Source: QKTW01 sp052161885 | Lineage (GTDB): Bacteria > Bacteroidota > Bacteroidia > Chitinophagales > Chitinophagaceae | Reading direction: 5' to 3' | Assembly: GCA_052161885.1 (NCBI GenBank) | Contig: CP197396.1 | Coordinates: forward strand, 4,774,001 to 4,838,000 | DNA length: 64,000 bases | Part shown: positions 9,401-16,626 of the stretch, in pieces | Layout of the letters: every line of letters starts with the position of its first letter | Position numbering within the stretch: the stretch's first letter is position 1 | Program-made: the position numbers and the translations under genes | The notes under the pieces: model-generated | Database searches by the model: none | Told to the model about the DNA's origin: nothing | Seen by the model: only the letters and a program-made list of their open reading frames with translations

Positions 9401-10059
9401 ATGGTGAAAAAGGTATCCGGAAATTCCTGGAAGACTATTCATTCCAGTATCTCACAAGCCGTAGCGGCGAATCGCTGGAAGAACGTCCGCTGGAAAAAGT
9501 GATGGACCAGATGTATATCTTTTATGCAAAGGGCATCTGTGAAATGTACGCATTGCAGAAATACATCGGCGAGGAAAATATGAACCATGCATTTAAAAAT
9601 TTCATGCAGCAGTATGCTTTCAAAGAAAGGCCATATATCACGTCTGATATGATCGTGAATCAACTGAAAACCATTGCCCCGGATTCTGTGAAATATATGG
9701 TGGAAGATTGCCTGGAGAAAATAGTGGTTTATAATAATCACATAAAATCTGCCACTTATAAAATGAACCCGGAAACGCTGGAATATACGGTAGATGCTGA
9801 GATCGACGGGAAGAAGTTGTTGTATGATGCCAAAGGTAAAAGCAAAGAAATAGCTATGAACGACTGGATAGAGCTGGGTATTCTCAATGCCTCCGGCACG
9901 CAGGTAGCGTCGCAGAAAGTGAAGATACAGGCGGGAACTAATAAAATCCATTTTACAACTTCACGCCGTCCTGCATCACTGATGCTCAATCCCGATTTTG
10001 ATCTGCAGGAAAAAGATATCAATAAAACGACGAGGAAAATTGCTGTGAAGAAAGTGTAA
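6403..10059 (+). CDS. ABC-2 permease fused to an M1-family aminopeptidase
   Basis: A 1218-residue inner-membrane protein. The N-terminal half has two blocks of six or so transmembrane helices (roughly residues 20-290 and 310-590), as in ABC-2 permeases, ending in a final helix near 585-605. The C-terminal half is an M1 gluzincin domain: the zinc site HEVAH is at 961-965 with the third ligand glutamate at 985 (SETMSQY), and an exopeptidase-like stretch lies just upstream (FPEGGFAQSFANTIAF in place of the usual GAMEN). The peptidase domain would face the periplasm. Such fusions beside a lone ABC ATPase are known in Bacteroidota and other phyla, but their substrate is not established. Coordinated export and trimming of peptides is an inference. 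Confidence 0.92.
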   Translation: MKKIAGLARLELFFSLKRSGFHIYYLILAGLVFLFVNIMGGLFSGVQVASDNTKLNSPYLIQIMIGGVSLLTTFMVSSFAGMGSLRDYRYQSYQITFSYPVPKVQYILGKFSGIYLTNMLLFTAPLVGYALACEMPWLERNSFLPFNFWSYWHVYVQLIAVNVFFLTAVFFTLGLLARNIVISWVGIIAFYIMYFLARRYFDHPDTKTLGILLDPYGLVGTISVSVGQGAAERNTRAVSVEGLYLWNRLLWLAVGVGALIIASWRFRFGYQKAVLSFRKSKKTNTEGTRIANFPRPAFALHFDAGFTIKTFMSQLRMECRQIFRSVYFYLILGIAMVFLYFAAQVTGKAFEAETYPTTKTVTEIFAGTVNIFITLLLLVFSGESVWRDINTRLSGITGSMPAARSTRFAAKTTALFIVVLAVLGIVMISGVIFQASKDYHYYELPLYVQYLFGYQATKYLFYCILAIGLQSIAGNRYQGYALFGGLYIFCEFFGYSMLRHGVFVPGYTPDVSYSDLVGFQGSFQPYFIYLVYWLLFGLLVWRAGVKFFPATDGEPYKERWRKLTAAGWQRHSITTWAMVAGFVIIGGYIYYNTDILNDNVSQKEQYKKQASYEKQYAHLRSEPQLSVSRVNGNIDLSPSKREMQADMKLVLINKNAVPVNNLYLNLSNHQMFENVHLSKENKTIIDDRKMDFFGYHFTQPLQPGDSLELTYHFSGKPKGFTDQGINALVNTNGTFLNSGVFLPSIGYSAQSELNGNTLRKKYDLPEKPYAPLITDKNALQENMFGPGSDRMWLSLTLSTENGQTAIAPGYLKKQWEANGRSYFSYEMDQPAVNYFNIQSGRYKVKTESFTVTSDSGSRPVQLSIYYHSSHNYNLDVMMQGMKDALTYYSREFSPYQYRQLRIIEFPEGGFAQSFANTIAFSENIGFLTDLRKVAPLAAVHDENKDGDDDAPSNLAYFVTVHEVAHQWWGHKILPANTEGSQFASETMSQYSAAMVVKEKYGEKGIRKFLEDYSFQYLTSRSGESLEERPLEKVMDQMYIFYAKGICEMYALQKYIGEENMNHAFKNFMQQYAFKERPYITSDMIVNQLKTIAPDSVKYMVEDCLEKIVVYNNHIKSATYKMNPETLEYTVDAEIDGKKLLYDAKGKSKEIAMNDWIELGILNASGTQVASQKVKIQAGTNKIHFTTSRRPASLMLNPDFDLQEKDINKTTRKIAVKKV

Positions 10060-10077
10060 AAACGAGTGCTGTTAACA

Positions 10078-10112
10078 CCGGCTGTATCTTAAAAAATACA
10101 GCCGGTTTTTTA
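10078..10112 (+). terminator. Rho-independent terminator
   Basis: CCGGCTGTAT / ATACAGCCGG with an eight-base A-rich loop and a T-run, directly after the ABC/M1 gene. Confidence 0.85.
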
Positions 10113-10131
10113 TGTATAGCTATGCACTGAT

Positions 10132-10797
10132 CTATGCTTTACTTTTTCTTTTTTCTTTTGTAACAGGTCCTGTTACAATTTCGCTGTACACATTTTCAAA
10201 GCTTTCGCCTTTATGCTTCTGGAACAGACCTGAAAATTTTATCTCGATATGCTTTAGCAGCTGTATGCACAGCAGCTTATCTTCCTGCGGCATGTCGTGC
10301 AGCATTATTTCCGCCAGCTGTTCTATACGTTTCAGGCACTGAACAGTTGCTCTTTCTCCGGCAGCAGTTAGTAGTACTCTTTTGGAGCGTTTGTCTTCCT
10401 TATCTTCCTGCTCTTTTATAAGCCCTTTATTTTTCAGCCTGTTCAGCATGTCTGTGCCGCTGGAGAGCTCCATAAGATTACTGTAGATCACTTCGGATTT
10501 TTTCGGGTTCTTTTGCCGCTGAATGGTTACCAGGCATCCAAATTCTTCCAGTTGATTCAGTGGGGTGCCTTCAAATGCAGCTGTTGCGTACATTACATGC
10601 AGTTTATGTATCCGCCCGATGATTTTCATCAGCAACCCGTCTGTATGTGAAGGTACTACGCCACCTACAAGTGGCCCTTTATCTATGTTTTCTCTTTTCT
10701 GTGTGAGGTACTGTCTGCAGAAGTCTTCAATTTCAGCATTGGCATGAGTGCGTGCATATTCGCCCCATAGATTCACCAGTTCTATTGTTTTCTCCAT
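10132..10797 (-). CDS. MarR-family transcriptional regulator
   Basis: A 221-residue DNA-binding protein, longer than the usual 140-160 of MarR proteins because of an N-terminal extension of about 60 residues. The winged-helix core is visible from LNQLEEFGCLVTIQ through VIYSNLMELSSGTDMLNRLK (recognition helix) to a wing with KEDKRSKRVLLTAAG, the typical MarR DxRxxxxxLT signature. It is transcribed away from the membrane protein/cytochrome c/DoxX operon that starts at 10921; the 123-base gap holds an inverted repeat and a -7 box, so it plausibly controls itself and that operon. The ligand cannot be predicted. Confidence 0.88.
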   Translation of the reverse strand: MEKTIELVNLWGEYARTHANAEIEDFCRQYLTQKRENIDKGPLVGGVVPSHTDGLLMKIIGRIHKLHVMYATAAFEGTPLNQLEEFGCLVTIQRQKNPKKSEVIYSNLMELSSGTDMLNRLKNKGLIKEQEDKEDKRSKRVLLTAAGERATVQCLKRIEQLAEIMLHDMPQEDKLLCIQLLKHIEIKFSGLFQKHKGESFENVYSEIVTGPVTKEKRKSKA

Positions 10798-10801
10798 TAT
10801 A

Positions 10802-10815
10802 CTACGGTTTCGTAG
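10802..10815. promoter_or_regulatory. Inverted repeat, possible MarR operator
   Basis: CTACGGTTTCGTAG, arms CTACG/CGTAG with a four-base spacer, lies five bases upstream of the MarR start codon in the divergent promoter gap. Position suggests autoregulation; no experimental site is known to me. Confidence 0.35.
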
Positions 10816-10867
10816 CTAAAATAGGAAATATTTATACCAGGTCGTTATTTTTGATACGAATCCGTTT

Positions 10868-10875
10868 TATATTTG
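10868..10875 (+). promoter_or_regulatory. Candidate -7 box for the 10921 operon
   Basis: TATATTTG matches the Bacteroidota -7 consensus TAnnTTTG exactly, 45 bases before the start codon at 10921. A clear TTG at the expected -33 distance is missing (nearest good spacing is TTA at 10845-10847). Confidence 0.4.
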
Positions 10876-10920
10876 CTAATAATTACAACGAAAACGAAGT
10901 AATTTTAAAAAACTCAGATT

Positions 10921-11397
10921 ATGTCTTCTGCTGTCATTTTTCAATGTTTTCTTGCTCTTCATCTTATCGGCTTCGCACTTTTTGTTGGAAGTATTGTTAC
11001 GGATTTTGTTGCCTTCAGACAGTTCCGGAAACAGTATAAACAGTCGATAGGCGAAGCAGATGCTATGCTGAATGTAATATCAAAGTTTCCGCCGGTTATG
11101 GCTGTAGGCGTGTTGCTGGCAATTGTTGCAGGTGTGGGTATGATGACGATGGTACATGGCGTTTACGGTGATCAGGTATGGCTCAGGATTAAAGTGCCGT
11201 TGGTGCTTATTGCAGCATTGAACGGTATTATAGTGCGGCGGAAGCAAGGAGGCAGGCTTATGAAAGTAATGTCCGGTAACGGAACAGACCGTATTGCCGC
11301 GATTAAGAAAATATGTGCCAATCTCAACATTTTTTACACAGTACAATTCATCTTATGTTTTGCCATTGTGCTGTTGTCTGCTTTCAAATTTCATTAA
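10921..11397 (+). CDS. Four-TM hypothetical membrane protein
   Basis: A 158-residue inner-membrane protein with four predicted helices (roughly residues 8-28, 58-80, 88-105 and 133-155). Spacing and an early histidine in the first helix (FLALHLIGFALFVGS) recall small CopD/DUF2269-type membrane proteins, but I would not assign it firmly. It begins a tight plus-strand operon, with three bases before the cytochrome c lipoprotein and two more before the DoxX-like gene, and is divergent from the MarR regulator, so a role in a redox or respiratory membrane function is a reasonable guess. Confidence 0.75.
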   Translation: MSSAVIFQCFLALHLIGFALFVGSIVTDFVAFRQFRKQYKQSIGEADAMLNVISKFPPVMAVGVLLAIVAGVGMMTMVHGVYGDQVWLRIKVPLVLIAALNGIIVRRKQGGRLMKVMSGNGTDRIAAIKKICANLNIFYTVQFILCFAIVLLSAFKFH

Positions 11398-11400
11398 TAT

Positions 11401-11760
11401 ATGGTTATGCTCAATCCACGACATTTTATAATAGCAATATTCATTTTGATTTTAAGCGGATGCACAGGGCAATCGGCTGACGAACCAAAAACAGCTTCTG
11501 ATGGCAACCCCGCCAATGCAGCATCAGGGCAGGTTTCCCCGGGACAAACGCTATATGAGCATAACTGCATGACCTGTCATGGCGGCGATGGCACGGCTGG
11601 TATTTCTGGTGCGGCAAACCTGCAGACAACTTCTCTGGACAGCATCGCAATATTTAAGACAATACAGAATGGAAGAGGCAGTATGCCCACTTTTAAAAGC
11701 ACCCTTTCAGATAAAGAAACAGCCCTGCTTACAACATATGTTCGCACGATAAAAAAATAA
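11401..11760 (+). CDS. Class I cytochrome c lipoprotein
   Basis: A 119-residue exported electron carrier. The N-terminus is a lipoprotein signal (hydrophobic core then LSGC, lipidated Cys at about residue 21), followed by a flexible Ser/Asn/Ala linker and a single small cytochrome c domain. The haem attachment site is CMTCH (residues 56-60) and the axial methionine is probably in GSMPTF. It would be anchored on the periplasmic side of a membrane. Start is ATG 11401, three bases after the upstream stop; ATG 11407 is an alternative. The domain is like those reducing terminal oxidases or serving membrane dehydrogenases, here co-transcribed with a four-TM protein and a DoxX-like protein. Confidence 0.9.
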   Translation: MVMLNPRHFIIAIFILILSGCTGQSADEPKTASDGNPANAASGQVSPGQTLYEHNCMTCHGGDGTAGISGAANLQTTSLDSIAIFKTIQNGRGSMPTFKSTLSDKETALLTTYVRTIKK

Positions 11761-11762
11761 AT

Positions 11763-12164
11763 ATGCTTATCATGAGAAAATACAAGTTGATTTATTGGAT
11801 ATCTACAGGTATTGTGACGGCCATATTTTTATGGAGTGCCATCAACTTTGCCTTTAATGCAGAAATGAAAGGGGCTTTTGCACATCTGGGCCTGCCCAAC
11901 TGGTTTCGGGTAGAGCTCACGATTGCTAAATTATTAGGGGTGGTTGCACTGGTATTGCCTGGAATGCCTCATAAAATAAAGGAATTCGCCTACTTCGGTT
12001 TCGGAATTACCTTAATATCAGCTTCTGTTGCTCATTTGTCAAGCGGAGACAGTGCCTTGCTGGAGGTGGGCCATTCTTTTTTCTTCGTATGCCTTGCTGT
12101 GTCTTATGTTTATTATCAAAAGATAAGGAATATGCGCAGTGTATTCAGATCACAGCATGGGTAG
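11763..12164 (+). CDS. DoxX-like membrane protein
   Basis: A 133-residue inner-membrane protein with four helices and the layout of the DoxX-like family (PF13564 type): helix 1 with IFLWSAINFAF, a short cytoplasmic segment with LGLPNWFRVELTIAKLLGV, then VALVLPGMPHKIKEFAYFGF, and a conserved His/Ser-rich third region (ASVAHLSSGD). DoxX-like proteins are small membrane partners of redox or detoxification enzymes; exact function is unclear. It ends the operon with the four-TM protein and cytochrome c and is convergent with the histidine kinase gene 18 bases away. Confidence 0.85.
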   Translation: MLIMRKYKLIYWISTGIVTAIFLWSAINFAFNAEMKGAFAHLGLPNWFRVELTIAKLLGVVALVLPGMPHKIKEFAYFGFGITLISASVAHLSSGDSALLEVGHSFFFVCLAVSYVYYQKIRNMRSVFRSQHG

Positions 12165-12182
12165 TAATTTCGGGGTTTATTA

Positions 12183-13712
12183 TCAGAGGGAAATGGTAAC
12201 GGGCCTCGATGATTTTATGGCGCTTTGTGCAGGGATCATATCTGCCAGCATGAAATAAAAAGTGCTTCCTTTACCAGGCTGGGAGTCTATCCATATTTTT
12301 CCGTTATGCAGCTCTACAATTTTCTTTACATACGCGAGCCCCATTCCTGTACCGGGATACTGGTCACGTGAGTGGAGCCGCTGGAAGATGAGGAAAATTT
12401 TGTGAAAGACACTGTTGTCGATACCAATACCGTTATCACTGATCGTGAACAGCCATTTGTCAAAACTTTTGTTGGCAGATATATTTATGACCGGTGCTGT
12501 ATCTGGTTTGCGGAATTTGATAGCGTTGCTGATCAGGTTCTGAAACAGTTGCCGCAGTTCTATGTTGTATCCATGAATTACAGGGAGTGGATCTACGTTT
12601 ATAGAGGCGCCTGTTGATGAAATGCTAAGCGAAAGATCTTTTAGTACATCCTGCAGCAAATGGTTGCAATCTATTTCTTTGATATCCTGGTTGATGCCCA
12701 GTATCGAATAATCCAGCACGCCTTTAATTAATTCTTTCATCCGTCCTGTAGATTGCATAATTACATCGATAAACATTTTGCCTTTTTCGTCAACAATATG
12801 GCTGTATTTTATACGGAACAGATCGAGGAAATTATTTATGGTGCGCAGCGGTTCCTGCAGATCATGGGAGGCAATATAGGCCAGCTGTTCCATTTCCCTG
12901 TTCCTTGTTTCCAGCTGTTCCAGGTATTTCTGCTGCGTTTCTTCCGCAAGCTTTCTTTCTGTAAGATCGCGTGTAACTTTTGAAAACCCGATTACATTTC
13001 CCTCGTCATCATGAAGGGCTGTAATTACTACGGAGCCCCAGAAGTAAGTGCCGTCTTTGCGTACGCGCCACCCTTCATGCTGTGCACGCCCGTTCTCACG
13101 TGCTCTTGCGAGAAATGATTCGGGGAATTTATCCTGCCTGTCTTTTTCTGTATAGAATGTCCGGAAGTTTTTGCCGATTATCTCTTCCGGTTTGTAGCCT
13201 TTTATTTTTTCAGCACCTGAATTCCAGTTTTCTATGTTTCCCTCCGTATCCAGCGAAATAATTGCATAATCCTGTACTTCTGCAACCATACGTGTATAGC
13301 GCTCTTCAGAAGCCTTGAGACGCTCATGGTTTTCTTTTTGCGCAGTCAGGTCGCGGGTCACTTTTGTAAAGCCTATTACTGCCCCTTCGTCATCATGAAT
13401 AGCAGTGATGACAACGCTGCCCCAGAAACAGGTGCCGTCCTTGCGCACACGCCATCCTTCATCTCTTACAGACCCCTTTTCTGCAGCTGTAGTTATCAGC
13501 AATGTCGGCCGGCCGTTTTTGCGGTCTTCGGTTGTATAAAAGGTCTCAAAATTTTTCCCGATTATTTCACTGGCTTTATAACCTTTTATTTTTTCAGCCC
13601 CTTTATTCCAGTTTTCGATATTACCTTTTCTATCCAGCAGCAGAATGGCATAGTCCTCAATCTCTTCGACCATTTTGTTAAGGCGCGCGATTTTCAAAAG
13701 ATCATTTTCCAT
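12183..13712 (-). CDS. PAS-domain sensor histidine kinase
   Basis: A 509-residue protein with no transmembrane segment, so a cytoplasmic sensor. It has two near-identical PAS/PAC modules (about residues 10-130 and 140-255; both contain NWNxGAEKIKGYK and IIGKNF), a short coiled coil (LAEETQQKYLEQLETRNREM), a HisKA dimerisation domain with phospho-acceptor His 283 in ASHDLQEPLR, and an HATPase domain (N box NLISNAIKF, G1 ISDNGIGID, G2 GTGMGLAYVK). This is the phytochrome-like HWE/PAS kinase layout common in Bacteroidota. No response regulator is directly adjacent in the same operon; the nearest is the NarL-type gene at 13862, 150 bases upstream, which belongs to the TPR kinase. Confidence 0.93.
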   Translation of the reverse strand: MENDLLKIARLNKMVEEIEDYAILLLDRKGNIENWNKGAEKIKGYKASEIIGKNFETFYTTEDRKNGRPTLLITTAAEKGSVRDEGWRVRKDGTCFWGSVVITAIHDDEGAVIGFTKVTRDLTAQKENHERLKASEERYTRMVAEVQDYAIISLDTEGNIENWNSGAEKIKGYKPEEIIGKNFRTFYTEKDRQDKFPESFLARARENGRAQHEGWRVRKDGTYFWGSVVITALHDDEGNVIGFSKVTRDLTERKLAEETQQKYLEQLETRNREMEQLAYIASHDLQEPLRTINNFLDLFRIKYSHIVDEKGKMFIDVIMQSTGRMKELIKGVLDYSILGINQDIKEIDCNHLLQDVLKDLSLSISSTGASINVDPLPVIHGYNIELRQLFQNLISNAIKFRKPDTAPVINISANKSFDKWLFTISDNGIGIDNSVFHKIFLIFQRLHSRDQYPGTGMGLAYVKKIVELHNGKIWIDSQPGKGSTFYFMLADMIPAQSAIKSSRPVTISL

Positions 13713-13861
13713 AACGGTTCACGTGCTTTACCAGACCATAGTTCCATCTTGTGAAAACCATTTGTGTATGCTTTTCTTTGCAAAACGTATTAATTGGTCT
13801 ACATTTTTAATATAGCGTATTAGCAATGAAAAAAATTGTGCCGCGGATTTTTTGGGATTGA

Positions 13862-14503
13862 TTATAAGGATATAAGCCCCAGTTCAATTGCTTTTTTTAC
13901 CAATGCGGATACATTTTTTACTTCCAGTTTGGAAAGTATGCTTTCCCGGTGATGATCAATAGTCCGTTTGCTCAGGCAAAGCTTGTCTGCGATTTCTTTA
14001 CTCGTATTATTTTCTGCTATCAGCTGTAATACTTCTTTTTCTCTGCGGGTAAGTACAGAACCATGAGCTGTTTGCCTGCGGATGCTTTCTTTTTCTTCTG
14101 CTATCCGTTCTTTTACTGTTTCATCAAAATATTCGTTACCGCCGCTTACCCTTTTTATGGCTTCGGTTAAAACATCTCTTCTTGCATTTTTAAGCACATA
14201 TCCTGCCACTCCCTGCTGCAGCATACTTTTAATATAGTAGATATTGTCAAGATTGGTAAGTGCGATAATGCGGATACGGGGGAAATCACGTGTAATAATG
14301 CGTGCCAGTTCATCGCCCTGCCTGCCGGGCATATTGATGTCCAGGAGCAGCACATCGGGTTGGATTGTCCCGATGTGCTGCAGCAGTTCTTCACCGTTTG
14401 CATAGGTAGCAACCACCTCCATATCGGCGCTGTAGCGCAGCATATGCTGCAATCCTTCGGTGATGAGCTGATGATCGTCTGCGATGGCTATTTTTATGCT
14501 CAT
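13862..14503 (-). CDS. NarL/FixJ-family response regulator
   Basis: A 213-residue two-domain regulator. The receiver domain has the acidic pair DD at 9-10, phospho-acceptor Asp55 in LLLDINMPG, Thr/Ser switch in IIALTN and Lys in GYVLKNA. The LuxR-type helix-turn-helix occupies about residues 148-208 (LTRREKEVLQLIAEN, then SKEIADKLCLSKRTIDHH). It begins nine bases after the TPR histidine kinase on the same strand, making the pair a dedicated two-component system. Targets are unknown. Confidence 0.95.
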   Translation of the reverse strand: MSIKIAIADDHQLITEGLQHMLRYSADMEVVATYANGEELLQHIGTIQPDVLLLDINMPGRQGDELARIITRDFPRIRIIALTNLDNIYYIKSMLQQGVAGYVLKNARRDVLTEAIKRVSGGNEYFDETVKERIAEEKESIRRQTAHGSVLTRREKEVLQLIAENNTSKEIADKLCLSKRTIDHHRESILSKLEVKNVSALVKKAIELGLISL

Positions 14504-14512
14504 AATGGTTTT

Positions 14513-16504
14513 TTAATCTTCTGTTCTGTCAAATTCTATGTATACAGAAGTACCTTTGCCAGGCTCTGTATCCAGTGAAATTCTCCCCCGCAATGCGGCT
14601 ACCCTGGCTGTGATATTATTCAGACCAATACCGTCGCTTACAGCCTCTTTGTTAAACCCTGTACCGTTATCTTCTACGGTTATACTCAGCAGTGTTTCGT
14701 CTGCATGCAGCTGGATGAACACAGAGCTGGCATGTGCATGTTTCAGTATATTCTGGATCAGTTCCTGGATAATACGGTACAATGACAGTACAAAATCCTG
14801 TTTCAGGCTGTCGAAGTTGCCGAAATCACGGACTTCTATCTGCAGGTTTTTTCCTTGGCGCATATAGGAACAGTAAAGGCGCACTGCCTCCGGCAGGTTA
14901 TGCAGTAACAAGGTGTCGGGCATAAGATTATGCGCTGTTTTACGCACTTCCTTGCTTATTTCTTCAATCAGCATTTCGGTTTTATGGTATACAGGGTGCT
15001 GCATGATTTCCCGGTTTTCGTCACCAAGTGTATGGAGATTTATTGCCGCGGCAGAAAGAAGGCCGCCAATGCCGTCATGCAGCTCACGTGCCAGGCGTGT
15101 TCTTTCTTTTTCCTCGCCCGTCATAATTGCTTTCAGTTCTTTTATTTCTTCCTGCTGTTGCATCATGTATATACGTCGACGTACGCTGCGGTACAATACA
15201 ATGAGCAAACCCGCCGCCAGAAGAGCACTTACGGCAATGACTGCAATCCATGTATTACGTGTTCTGAGGCTGTTTTCTTTTTTCGTGTATAACAGTTGTT
15301 TTTGCGCGATCTCTTTGTCTTTTTCCGACAGACGGAATTTCATTTCCAGTTTATTCAACGCTTTGTCCCGCTCAATATTCGTAATGCTGTCATTGATGTT
15401 ACTGCTTATCGCCTGGTACCGGTATGCCTGCCTGTAGTTACCAATACTGTCGCTCACAGTTGCAAGAAAATGATATAGCTGTGCCCGTGTGGCATCATTT
15501 ACATGGCTTTTCTGTGCGATGTCCAGTGCTTCAGTACCATACCTGATCGCATCGCTGAACTGTCCGAGTTCCAGGCATGCGGTGCTTAATCCCCATACGA
15601 GATAAAAATGCGTTGCGTTCAGGTTGTTATCATCCGGCAGTGCCAGTGCCTGGCGGTAATATGCCGCTGCTTTTGCCGGCTGTACTGCATTTATGTAGTA
15701 GCCTGCCAGCTGGATGAGTGCACCGCGATATCCTTCATGATCTGCTGTCAGCGTACTTATTGCAAGACATTTTTCTGCATAGGCCAAAGCTTGTGTGCTG
15801 TCATGGAGCGCACCGTAAGCAGCCGAAAAATTGTTGTAAACAAGTGGTAGAAGGGCAGAGTCTTTCCGGGTTTTGCCGGCCTTCGAAAGGAAAAGCTGCT
15901 CTGCTTTTCTTAGATAATAAATTGCATTGTCTGCCTGGTTATTGCCGATCCATACAGCGCCAAGATTTGAGTTGATATTAATGAGCAGCGTCGTGTCTTT
16001 CAGTACGGCGGCGGTTTCGGCAGCCTTGATCAGGTAACGTACCGAAGAGTCGTTTTGGCCCATACGGTTGTAGAATCCTGCAAAATCCTTGCACCATATA
16101 GCCATGATCTTTTTGTTCCTGTAAGATGCAATATCACAGAACGGATAGGCTTCCCGGTAGAAGCTCACAGCTCGTGTGTAGTTGCCTCTAAGTGCGCTGC
16201 AATTGCCTAGTCCCATTAAAGCATTGGCAACACCCTCGGCATAACCGCATGAGATGCTCCATTGTTTTGCCTGAAGGTACAGGTTGGCAGCGCTGTCTGC
16301 AGAAGACCGGTAACAGCTTGCTGCCTGGCGAAATAATACATGAATGCGGGCTGTATCTGCCGCATATGTTCCTGCATTGTTTTCCTGCAGTATCAGTATA
16401 GGGTTTTCTGTCTGGCAATACCCGCTGAAGGGATAGACAAACAGAATGGACACTACGATGCAGCATGCTTTGAAAGCGTTTCTGCAGGTTAAAAAAATAG
16501 GCAT
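14513..16504 (-). CDS. TPR-containing sensor histidine kinase (HisKA_3 type)
   Basis: A 663-residue membrane sensor. The N-terminus is a signal peptide (PIFLTCRNAFKACCIVVS- region), followed by a periplasmic array of tetratricopeptide repeats (about residues 55-385, for example YTRAVSFYREAYPF and AKAAAYYRQALALP), one transmembrane helix (WIAVIAVSALLAAGLLIVLY near 418-437), a coiled coil, then HisKA_3 with phospho-acceptor His476 in RLARELHDGIGG and an HATPase domain (N box IQELIQNILKHA, G1 VEDNGTGF, GIGLNNI). This is a standard Bacteroidota LuxR-partner kinase, co-transcribed with the response regulator at 13862. The signal sensed by the TPR domain is unknown. Confidence 0.94.
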   Translation of the reverse strand: MPIFLTCRNAFKACCIVVSILFVYPFSGYCQTENPILILQENNAGTYAADTARIHVLFRQAASCYRSSADSAANLYLQAKQWSISCGYAEGVANALMGLGNCSALRGNYTRAVSFYREAYPFCDIASYRNKKIMAIWCKDFAGFYNRMGQNDSSVRYLIKAAETAAVLKDTTLLININSNLGAVWIGNNQADNAIYYLRKAEQLFLSKAGKTRKDSALLPLVYNNFSAAYGALHDSTQALAYAEKCLAISTLTADHEGYRGALIQLAGYYINAVQPAKAAAYYRQALALPDDNNLNATHFYLVWGLSTACLELGQFSDAIRYGTEALDIAQKSHVNDATRAQLYHFLATVSDSIGNYRQAYRYQAISSNINDSITNIERDKALNKLEMKFRLSEKDKEIAQKQLLYTKKENSLRTRNTWIAVIAVSALLAAGLLIVLYRSVRRRIYMMQQQEEIKELKAIMTGEEKERTRLARELHDGIGGLLSAAAINLHTLGDENREIMQHPVYHKTEMLIEEISKEVRKTAHNLMPDTLLLHNLPEAVRLYCSYMRQGKNLQIEVRDFGNFDSLKQDFVLSLYRIIQELIQNILKHAHASSVFIQLHADETLLSITVEDNGTGFNKEAVSDGIGLNNITARVAALRGRISLDTEPGKGTSVYIEFDRTED

Positions 16505-16626
16505 TTATACCCTTATTTGAGGATTTGCGATCATATACTTTTGGTGACAAAGAGCGCTATAGTTTAATGTGTAACTGTACTATAATCTTATTAAAAGCTT
16601 ACAAAAGTTAAAAAACTAAATCTGAA

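Noticed and set aside
9007..9951. Long minus-strand frames (120, 86 and 170 codons)
   Set aside because: All are shadows of the M1 peptidase half of the 6403-10059 gene.
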